DNA of 12,733 nucleotides. It comes from CAYQDF01 sp964416175 (GTDB taxonomy: Bacteria > Chloroflexota > Anaerolineae > Anaerolineales > UBA4823). The position numbers were made by a program, and so were the translations under genes. Shown here in pieces: positions 5,424-11,749 of the stretch. The stretch spans positions 1-12,733 of the forward strand of contig CAYQDF010000091.1 in assembly GCA_964416175.1 (NCBI GenBank), written 5' to 3'. Positions within the stretch are counted from its first letter, which is position 1, and every line of letters starts with the position of its first letter. The notes beneath the pieces are model-generated. The model saw nothing but the letters and a program-made list of their open reading frames with translations. It did not search any database and had not been told where the DNA came from.

Positions 5424-6548
5424 ATGGTTCCATTGGATGAACGACGATTGTATTGGATCGCCTTTTCCCTGGTCAGAGGGATCGGCGCGGTGCGTTTCCA
5501 GGCATTGCTGGATTACTTCGGAGATCCAAAGATCGCCTGGAACGCGCCCGCGGATGCTTTGCTATCAGCGGGATTGGGGGAAAAGATCGTCGAGAACCTG
5601 GTCCAGCTCCGGTCCTCGCTCTCCCTGGATCGGCTTGCAGAACGCCTGGAATCAAAGGGGATCAGCGTTTTAATCCTGACTGACGAGAATTACCCGCGCC
5701 GATTGAAGGAGATCGAGCAGCCACCGCCGGTGCTCTATCTGCGCGGCGAGATCAAGCCAGACGATGAGTGGGCGGTCGCAGTGGTTGGCACCCGGCGCGT
5801 CACCGCTTACGGTCGGCAGGTTGCCGAGGATATCGCCGGAGTGCTGGCACGGAATGGAGTTACGGTGGTGAGCGGCCTGGCGCGCGGGATAGACGCCCTC
5901 GCACACCAAACTGCGCTGACCGCAGGCGGCCGCACGCTGGCGGTGTTGGGCAGCGGGGTGGACCGCATCTATCCGTCCGAGCACCGCGGGCTGGCGGAGC
6001 GGATCGTCGCCAGCGGCGCTCTGATCAGCGATTACGCGCCCGGGACGCCGCCAGATGCATCCAACTTCCCGCCTCGCAACCGCCTGATCTCTGGACTGGC
6101 CATGGCGGTGATCGTGGTCGAAGCGGGCCGCACGAGCGGCGCGCTGATCACGGCTGCCTTCGCCGCCGACCAGGGCAGAGAAGTTTTCGCGGTCCCAGGG
6201 AACATCACTGCACCGCAAAGCCAGGGGACCAACCGTCTCATCCGCGATGGCGCACACCCTTTGCTGGATCCAGAAGAAGTGCTCGAGGCGCTGGAACTCA
6301 CGCGCATCACGGAGAATCGGGCAGCCAGGATCGTCCTGCCGGCAGACTCGACCGAGACAGCGCTGTTTGAAGCCCTCTGCCAGGAACCCATGCACATCGA
6401 TGAAATCCGGGCCCGTTCTGGCCTGCCCATCGATCAGGTGAACGCAGCGCTCGCCATCATGGAATTGAAAGGGTTGGTGCGGCAGGTCGGGGGAATGCAC
6501 TATGTCGCTCTCCGAGAGGCAAAAGCGCCTTATTCCGGGGCGAATTAA
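5424..6548 (+). CDS. dprA: DNA-processing protein DprA
   Basis: DprA binds incoming single-stranded DNA during transformation, protects it and loads RecA; it also occurs widely in bacteria not known to be competent. The 374-residue product has the full three-part layout: an N-terminal helix-hairpin-helix/SAM-like region (about 8-65), the Rossmann-like core (about 80-290) with VVGTRRVTAYG (120-130), SGLARGIDALAH (150-161), AVLGSGVDRIYP (173-184), NFPPRNRLISGLA (214-226), AGRTSGALITA (234-244) and FAVPGN (255-260), and a C-terminal winged helix (about 310-362). ATG 5424 is the first possible start, as a TGA lies in frame just upstream; its Shine-Dalgarno is weak. It heads a cluster with manC 20 bases on. 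Confidence 0.97.
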   Translation: MVPLDERRLYWIAFSLVRGIGAVRFQALLDYFGDPKIAWNAPADALLSAGLGEKIVENLVQLRSSLSLDRLAERLESKGISVLILTDENYPRRLKEIEQPPPVLYLRGEIKPDDEWAVAVVGTRRVTAYGRQVAEDIAGVLARNGVTVVSGLARGIDALAHQTALTAGGRTLAVLGSGVDRIYPSEHRGLAERIVASGALISDYAPGTPPDASNFPPRNRLISGLAMAVIVVEAGRTSGALITAAFAADQGREVFAVPGNITAPQSQGTNRLIRDGAHPLLDPEEVLEALELTRITENRAARIVLPADSTETALFEALCQEPMHIDEIRARSGLPIDQVNAALAIMELKGLVRQVGGMHYVALREAKAPYSGAN

Positions 6549-6568
6549 GCAGGGGCACCTTCGAAACC

Positions 6569-7657
6569 ATGTTCGACCACTATTACGCGGTGATCATGGC
6601 GGGCGGGGGCGGGACACGTTTATGGCCGCTTTCCCGCCAGGCGCGCCCCAAGCAAATGCTGCGCCTCTTGGATGAACGCAGCCTTTTCCAGACTTCGGTG
6701 CAACGCCTGGATGGCCTGTTCCCCCCAGAGCGCATCCTGGTGGTCACCGTTGCTGAACTGGCAGACCAGCTGCGCCAGCAGGCTCCAGAGATTCCACTGG
6801 AGAATTACCTGATCGAGCCAGCCCCACGAGGGACCGCTTCCGTGGTCGGCCTGGGAGCGATCGCACTGCAGCACCGCGATCCGGAATCCGTAATGGCTAT
6901 CCTGACTTCCGACCACTTCATCGGAAACGAAGAACGCTTCCGCCAGCTCCTGCGGGCTGCCCATGATACTGCGCGGGATGGTTATCTGGTGACGCTCGGC
7001 ATTGCGCCGACTTTCCCTGCCACCGGCTATGGGTACATCCGCCGCGGTAGTCCGCTGGGAATCTACGGTGGGCTGGAAGCTTTCCAGGCATTACAGTTCA
7101 TAGAGAAGCCGGACGAAATAACGGCATCCCAGATGGTATCGAGTGGCGACTACGCATGGAATTCAGGCATGTTCGTCTGGCGGACCGGGCAGATTCTGGA
7201 GGAATTTAGGCGCCAGATGCCAGGACTGGCAGCCACATTGAGTGAGATCTCCGCAGATTGGGAGACTCCCAGATTCAAAAAGACCATCGAACGCCTGTGG
7301 CCCGCCATCCAATCCCAGACAATCGATTATGGGATCATGGAAGGCGCCAGGCAGGTGGCAGTCATCCCGGCGGAAGGGCTTAACTGGAGCGATGTCGGCA
7401 GCTGGGATTCCCTTTTCACGGTCTTGCCCGGTGATGAGAATGGTAACATTGTGATGGGCGGACAGCATGTGGGTTTGGGAACCAGCAATTCGCTGGTTTA
7501 TGTAAACCAGGAACACCGATTGATCGTCACAATCGGCGTCGAAGACCTGGTCGTGGTTGACACCGGCGATGTCTTACTGGTGTGCCGGAAAGACCAGGCC
7601 CAAAAGGTGCGCCAGGTCGTGAACCTGCTGCGCCAGGATGGTCAAAATTACGTTTAG
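6569..7657 (+). CDS. manC: Mannose-1-phosphate guanylyltransferase (GDP-mannose pyrophosphorylase)
   Basis: The enzyme makes GDP-mannose from mannose-1-phosphate and GTP in the cytoplasm, for glycolipid, glycan or compatible-solute synthesis. The 362-residue product is the single-domain type, without the phosphomannose isomerase domain of long ManC/AlgA proteins. Seen: the nucleotidyltransferase signature MAGGGGTRLWPLSR (10-23) with RPKQ (26-29), TSDHFI (113-118) with the metal-binding Asp, FIEKP (177-181), YAWNSGMFVW (195-204), the family NWSDVGSWDSL (272-282), and the C-terminal strand LVVVDTGDVLLV. AGGGG lies 13 bases before the ATG. Packed 20 bases after dprA and 12 before topA, it appears co-transcribed with two DNA-metabolism genes, which is unexpected for the function. 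Substrate could in principle be another sugar phosphate. Confidence 0.92.
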   Translation: MFDHYYAVIMAGGGGTRLWPLSRQARPKQMLRLLDERSLFQTSVQRLDGLFPPERILVVTVAELADQLRQQAPEIPLENYLIEPAPRGTASVVGLGAIALQHRDPESVMAILTSDHFIGNEERFRQLLRAAHDTARDGYLVTLGIAPTFPATGYGYIRRGSPLGIYGGLEAFQALQFIEKPDEITASQMVSSGDYAWNSGMFVWRTGQILEEFRRQMPGLAATLSEISADWETPRFKKTIERLWPAIQSQTIDYGIMEGARQVAVIPAEGLNWSDVGSWDSLFTVLPGDENGNIVMGGQHVGLGTSNSLVYVNQEHRLIVTIGVEDLVVVDTGDVLLVCRKDQAQKVRQVVNLLRQDGQNYV

Positions 7658-7658
7658 C

Positions 7659-7664
7659 GAGGGA
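7659..7664 (+). promoter_or_regulatory. Shine-Dalgarno of topA supporting a TTG start
   Basis: GAGGGA at 7659-7664, immediately after the manC stop, sits about 5 bases before TTG 7670 and supports that start, which is needed to include the first cysteine pair of the N-terminal zinc ribbon. Confidence 0.65.
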
Positions 7665-7669
7665 TTTCC

Positions 7670-9979
7670 TTGGAAGCTTATTGTGTAAAATGCAAAACCA
7701 AACGCGAGTTGGGAAACCCCCAACCTGAATTCACCGCCAATGGCGCGCCTGGAACGCGGGGAGTCTGCCCGGTGTGTGGGACCACGCTTTTCCGCATGGG
7801 GCGTACTCCGGCGCACGAAGGGCTGGATGGCGCGGAGATCGTCGCCGAGCGGAAGCGGCGCGCTGGAAAGCTGGTGATCGTCGAATCGCCTGCCAAAGCG
7901 CGGACTGTTGGACGGTTCCTGGGCAAGGGGTTTACGGTCAAAGCCTCCGTCGGACATGTCCGCGACCTGCTGCGATCGCAGCTCTCGGTCGATATCGAGA
8001 ACGACTTCGCGCCCAAATACCGCATCCCCAACGATAAAAGGCCGGTAGTCAAGGAGATCAGGCAGCTTGCCAGACAGGCGCAGGAGGTCTACCTGGCGAC
8101 CGACCCCGACCGAGAAGGGGAGGCGATCGCCTGGCATCTTAAAGAATCTGCAGACCTGAACTCAAAATCCACCCGCCGGGTGGTTTTTCACGAGATCACC
8201 GAGCCAGCGATTGCTGAAGCGTTCGAGCACCCGCGCCCGATCAACATGGACCTGGTCGACGCGCAGCAGGCGCGACGGATACTCGACCGCCTGGTCGGCT
8301 ATCAGCTCAGCCCCTTGCTGTGGCGGAAAGTCCGCAGCCGGCTGTCCGCGGGGCGCGTCCAATCGGTGGCTCTGCGTCTGATCGTTGAGCGAGAGCGGGA
8401 AATCGAAGCTTTCGTCCCTCAAGAATACTGGACCATCGAAGCTGAATTCCAGCCTTCAGGCACCCGGGATTCGTTCATCGCCAAACTGGCCCGCGTTGAC
8501 GGCGCCGAACCGGTCCTGGAGAACGAAGCCGAGGTCCTGCCCCTCGTTGCCGACATGGAAACTGCGGCTTATTCGATCACTCGGATCAAACGCGGGGAGC
8601 GCAAACGCAGTCCATCCGCCCCGTTTACGACCAGCACCCTCCAGCAGGAAGCCTCCCGGCGGCTGGGCTTCACCGCACGGCGTACCATGGCGATTGCCCA
8701 GCAGCTTTATGAAGGGATCGACGTCGGCGAAGGGGGATCGGTGGGTCTGATCACCTACATGCGTACGGATTCCACGAACGTGGCAGAATCGGCGCAGATT
8801 GAAGCCAGGCGATTCATTTTCGAGCGATTCGGGGAGTCCTTCGCGCCGCCAAAGCCGCCCATCTACCGGACGAAATCGCGCGGCGCTCAGGAAGCCCACG
8901 AAGCCATCCGACCGACTTCGGTTTTCCGTCAGCCTAACGGGATCAAAGAATTCCTCGATCGGGATCAGTTCCGCCTGTACCAGCTGATCTGGCAGCGTTT
9001 CCTGGCTTCCCAGATGTCCCCGGCAATCTTTGACACCCTGACAGTGGAGGTTACAGGAAAATCCAGGAGCCATGAGTACCTGCTGCGCGCCTCCGGTTCG
9101 ACCATCCGATTTCAAGGGTACCTGATTGTTTACGAAGAAGCACGGGATGAGGATGTGGTCAGCGAGGAGGAAGAGGAGGTACGGATCCCCGCCAGCGTCC
9201 AGGAGGGCCAGAGCCAAAAGCTGCTGCGGGTGATCCCCGCCCAGCATTTCACGCAGCCGCCTCCCCGTTACACAGAAGCCAGCCTGGTCAAAACCCTGGA
9301 AGAATACGGGATCGGACGGCCATCGACCTATGCCCCTATCCTCGGGACCATCCAGCAGCGCGGCTACGTTCTCCGGGAAGGCAAACGCCTCAGCCCAACC
9401 GAGACCGGCATTTTAGTGAACGACCTGCTGGTCGAACACTTCCCGGACATCATTAACGTGGGTTTCACCGCCCGGATGGAAGAGGATCTGGACCGGATCG
9501 CGGCTGGCGACGAAGACTGGGTGGCCGTCATCCGAGAGTTCTATGGACCATTCGAAAAAGACGTTAAAACTGCCGAAGCGAAAATTCCGGAAATGAAAGT
9601 TGACCTTGAGCCAATCGGCCGCGCCTGTCCAGAATGCGGGCACGACCTGGTTATTCGCTGGGGGCGGTACGGGAAATTCATCAGCTGCAGCAACTTCCCC
9701 GCCTGCCGCCACACAGAGGCCTGGCTGGAGAAGATTGGAGTCTCCTGCCCAAAGGATGGCGGAGACATCGTCGAACGAAAGACCCGCAAAGGACGTGTAT
9801 TCTATGGCTGCGCCAATTATCCAGAGTGCGACTTCACCTCCTGGAAACAGCCGCTGCCCACTCCCTGCCCGCAATGCGGTGGGATGCTCGTCGTGGCAAA
9901 CAAGAACACCGCCCAGTGTCTGAACTGTGAAGAACAATTCGCACTCGACCAGATACCTGTCGAAGAAACGCAAATCTGA
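7670..9979 (+). CDS. topA: DNA topoisomerase I with an extra N-terminal zinc ribbon
   Basis: Type IA topoisomerase relaxing negative supercoils. The 769-residue product starts at TTG 7670. Residues 1-45 form a C-x2-C...C-x2-C ribbon (C5, C8, C33, C36) resembling DUF5679, before the usual N-terminus. The TOPRIM domain follows with LVIVESPAKA (catalytic-type E72) and DPDREGE (145-151), then YQLSPLLWRKV and LSAGRVQSVALR, the active-site ITYMRTDST with tyrosine Y363, and EEYGIGRPSTYAP (544-556). Three C-terminal topoisomerase zinc ribbons lie at C653/C656/C673/C679, C693/C714/C720 and C733/C736/C750/C753. The middle one reads CPKDGG, so one expected cysteine is replaced by D696. The gene follows manC by 12 bases and is closed by an intrinsic terminator. 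Confidence 0.98.
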   Translation: MEAYCVKCKTKRELGNPQPEFTANGAPGTRGVCPVCGTTLFRMGRTPAHEGLDGAEIVAERKRRAGKLVIVESPAKARTVGRFLGKGFTVKASVGHVRDLLRSQLSVDIENDFAPKYRIPNDKRPVVKEIRQLARQAQEVYLATDPDREGEAIAWHLKESADLNSKSTRRVVFHEITEPAIAEAFEHPRPINMDLVDAQQARRILDRLVGYQLSPLLWRKVRSRLSAGRVQSVALRLIVEREREIEAFVPQEYWTIEAEFQPSGTRDSFIAKLARVDGAEPVLENEAEVLPLVADMETAAYSITRIKRGERKRSPSAPFTTSTLQQEASRRLGFTARRTMAIAQQLYEGIDVGEGGSVGLITYMRTDSTNVAESAQIEARRFIFERFGESFAPPKPPIYRTKSRGAQEAHEAIRPTSVFRQPNGIKEFLDRDQFRLYQLIWQRFLASQMSPAIFDTLTVEVTGKSRSHEYLLRASGSTIRFQGYLIVYEEARDEDVVSEEEEEVRIPASVQEGQSQKLLRVIPAQHFTQPPPRYTEASLVKTLEEYGIGRPSTYAPILGTIQQRGYVLREGKRLSPTETGILVNDLLVEHFPDIINVGFTARMEEDLDRIAAGDEDWVAVIREFYGPFEKDVKTAEAKIPEMKVDLEPIGRACPECGHDLVIRWGRYGKFISCSNFPACRHTEAWLEKIGVSCPKDGGDIVERKTRKGRVFYGCANYPECDFTSWKQPLPTPCPQCGGMLVVANKNTAQCLNCEEQFALDQIPVEETQI

Positions 9980-9991
9980 TGGCCGGATCGA

Positions 9992-10025
9992 CCCGAGAAC
10001 CACTCCAAGCTCTCGGGGCTTTTTT
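9992..10025 (+). terminator. Intrinsic terminator after topA
   Basis: CCCGAGA (9992-9998) pairs with TCTCGGG (10011-10017) across a 12-base loop, followed by GC and six T residues (10020-10025). It begins 13 bases after the topA stop and ends the dprA-manC-topA unit. Confidence 0.85.
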
Positions 10026-10059
10026 CACTCGGCATGAGTCTTGCACCTACAGGAACAGG

Positions 10060-10086
10060 TTGATTTTCGTACTTTTGTGCTAAAAT
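10060..10086 (+). promoter_or_regulatory. Extended -10 promoter for the two-TM protein gene
   Basis: TAAAAT at 10081-10086 is preceded by TGC (10078-10080), an extended -10. The best -35 is TTGATT at 10060-10065 with a short 15-base spacer, tolerable with an extended -10. It follows the topA terminator directly, so the downstream gene is an independent unit. Confidence 0.55.
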
Positions 10087-10131
10087 TTAATCTCAATCGA
10101 GTATCCAATCGTCGACACTGGAGAGGATGAA

Positions 10132-11103
10132 ATGAAAGCAGTGCGTGAGCAACTCAACAAGCCCTTATGGATCGGGATCAGCGCTTTCGTCGGGGGATTA
10201 TTCATCGGACTGGTCGTGCTGGGTTGGTGGCTGTGGCCTGTGCAATGGACGGATGCCGGGCCGGGGGACCTGCGTCCCGAATACCAGGAGATCTACCTGA
10301 GAATGGCGATCGATTCATATACAAACAACCAGGATGCTGCCGTTGCTCAACAGCGGATCGCCGAAGTTGGCGAAAACGCCGATGAACTCCTGGCCCAGAT
10401 CTCCGCAGACCCGCAAACTCAGAGCCCCGAATCGATCCAGGCATTCATCCTCTTTGCCGGTGGAGAAGTGGCTGCCGTCACTCCCGCCGCACCTGAGACG
10501 CGCAGCGCAGCCCGCACGCTTCTGCCCTGGCTGTGCGCTATCACCCTGGTGCTGGTTGGCGTGCTGGTCCTCGTGTTCATGGTACGTAACCGCTCCCTGC
10601 GGTCATTCCTCCCGGCGCGGAAGCAAGTTCCCTCGGTCACCGAATACCCTGAATACATCGCAACCGGGGAAGAACCCCCTCTCTCCCAGTTCATGACCAC
10701 TTATCAGATCGGCAACGATCTGTACGATGACTCTTTCAGCATCGACTCGCCAGCTGGAGAATTCCTGGGTGAGTGCGGCGTTGGAATCTCCGAGACGATC
10801 GGCGTCGGCGACCCGAAGAAAGTGACTGCCTTTGAAGTCTGGCTGTTCGACAAGAACGACATCCAAACCGTCACCAAGGTCTTGATGAGCCAACACGCTT
10901 TCGATGACGAGACCACCCGCCAGCGCCTCTCTGCAAAGGGTGAACCTGTGCCGGCAGAAGCCGGGCGGGAGATGATCCTCGAGACTGCCACGCTGCGCCT
11001 CCAGGCGCGGGTCGTGGACATGTCCTACGGCTCGGGCTCCTTACCGCCGGAAAGCTTCTTTGAACGCCTTACGCTTGAACTGGTCGCCTGGCCGAGAAGC
11101 TGA
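10132..11103 (+). CDS. Two-transmembrane protein of unknown function
   Basis: I do not recognise a named family. The 323-residue product starts with a basic stretch (MKAVREQLNK), then a hydrophobic helix at about 12-35, a region of about 90 residues including the helical LRPEYQEIYLRMAIDSYTNN and a Gln/Ala-rich part, a second hydrophobic helix at about 128-150, and a basic VRNRSLRSFLPARK. By the positive-inside rule both ends are cytoplasmic and residues 36-127 lie outside. The C-terminal part (about 185-320) looks like a compact alpha/beta domain with YDDSFSIDS, GEFLGECGVGISETIG, AFEVWLFDKNDIQTVTKVLM and a final strand LTLELVAW. No catalytic motif is evident. ATG 10132 has GAGAGGAT a few bases upstream. 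It is a single-gene unit with its own promoter, convergent with greA. Coding status is well supported; function is unknown. Confidence 0.85.
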   Translation: MKAVREQLNKPLWIGISAFVGGLFIGLVVLGWWLWPVQWTDAGPGDLRPEYQEIYLRMAIDSYTNNQDAAVAQQRIAEVGENADELLAQISADPQTQSPESIQAFILFAGGEVAAVTPAAPETRSAARTLLPWLCAITLVLVGVLVLVFMVRNRSLRSFLPARKQVPSVTEYPEYIATGEEPPLSQFMTTYQIGNDLYDDSFSIDSPAGEFLGECGVGISETIGVGDPKKVTAFEVWLFDKNDIQTVTKVLMSQHAFDDETTRQRLSAKGEPVPAEAGREMILETATLRLQARVVDMSYGSGSLPPESFFERLTLELVAWPRS

Positions 11104-11130
11104 GCGTGTCCCCTGGCCCACAGTGGATGA

Positions 11131-11171
11131 CGACAAAGCAGTGGCTCAATTGATCGGCCACTGCTTTGTCG
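11131..11171. terminator. 15-bp perfect hairpin between convergent genes
   Basis: CGACAAAGCAGTGGC (11131-11145) and GCCACTGCTTTGTCG (11157-11171) form a perfect 15-bp stem with an 11-base loop, located 28 bases after one stop codon and 16 bases from the other. Its place suggests a shared terminator or 3'-end stabiliser for both transcripts, but neither strand has a true U-tract, so it is not a textbook intrinsic terminator. Confidence 0.65.
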
Positions 11172-11186
11172 ATAAATAACTGAACG

Positions 11187-11654
11187 TTATTCGATTTTCA
11201 ACACCTGGACTCGTACGGTCCCGCCCGGAGTCTCGACGGTGACCTGGTCTCCCACCCGCGCACCTAGCAGAGCCACCCCGAAAGGCGATTCGTTCGAGAT
11301 CCGTCCCTTGCTTGGGTCAGCTTCTTTTGCGCCGACCAGCTGGAAGGTCTCGGGCGGGTAATCTTCCTCCTGAATGGTCACGCGTGCGCCGAGCATGACA
11401 GTATCACGCTTCTCCCCCGTATCCTCGATAATCACAGCGTTTTGCAGCAGGTATTCCAGCTCCATAATACGGCCCTCGAGGAAAGCCTGCGATTCCTTGG
11501 CGGCGTGATAATCAGCATTCTCCGAAAGATCCCCCATCTGGATGGCCGCGCGCAGCCGCCTGGCGAGTTCTTCCCGGCCGTCTTCTTTGAGCTGTTTGAG
11601 TTCCTCGCGTAATCTCTCTGCCCCTTCTGCGGTAAGATATTGCTGTTCACTCAT
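11187..11654 (-). CDS. greA: Transcription elongation factor GreA
   Basis: GreA enters the secondary channel of RNA polymerase and stimulates cleavage of backtracked transcripts. The 155-residue product (family about 158) has the N-terminal coiled coil with the tip motif GDLSENADYHAAKE (41-54), including the two acidic residues D42 and E45 that help hold the catalytic magnesium. The C-terminal FKBP-like domain has VMLGARVTIQ, QLVGAKEADPSKGRISNESP and the closing GVALLGARVGDQVTVETPGG. The start MSEQQYLTAEGAERLREEL is typical, with GGAG 7 bases upstream on the minus strand. It follows dgt in the same direction after 95 bases and probably has its own -10 element in that gap. Confidence 0.97.
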   Translation of the reverse strand: MSEQQYLTAEGAERLREELKQLKEDGREELARRLRAAIQMGDLSENADYHAAKESQAFLEGRIMELEYLLQNAVIIEDTGEKRDTVMLGARVTIQEEDYPPETFQLVGAKEADPSKGRISNESPFGVALLGARVGDQVTVETPGGTVRVQVLKIE

Positions 11655-11674
11655 AATCCTACTCCAAAGGTCGT

Positions 11675-11680
11675 ATTATA
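11675..11680 (-). promoter_or_regulatory. -10 element of greA
   Basis: On the minus strand TATAAT occupies 11680-11675, 21 bases before the greA ATG. A convincing -35 is lacking (17-base spacing gives GCCTGA). A start near 11668 would leave a very short leader carrying the Shine-Dalgarno. Confidence 0.55.
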
Positions 11681-11690
11681 ACGTAAAACC

Positions 11691-11706
11691 TGCGCCATCA
11701 GGCGCA
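11691..11706. promoter_or_regulatory. Short hairpin between dgt and greA
   Basis: TGCGCC (11691-11696) and GGCGCA (11701-11706) pair perfectly around a 4-base loop. On the minus strand it is followed by GGTTTT, so it may weakly terminate dgt transcripts; it also lies over the -35 position of greA and could be an operator. Confidence 0.4.
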
Positions 11707-11749
11707 ATGAGACCGTGTCGTTTTGCCCGATTGGCTTGAAGCAGCGGAT

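Noticed and set aside
5670..6500. 276-residue minus-strand reading frame
   Set aside because: It is a shadow of dprA, which has every family motif in the opposite frame; high GC content makes long antisense frames common.
8456..9247. 263-residue minus-strand reading frame
   Set aside because: It is a shadow of the central part of topA, covering its catalytic tyrosine region; no motif or start signal of its own.
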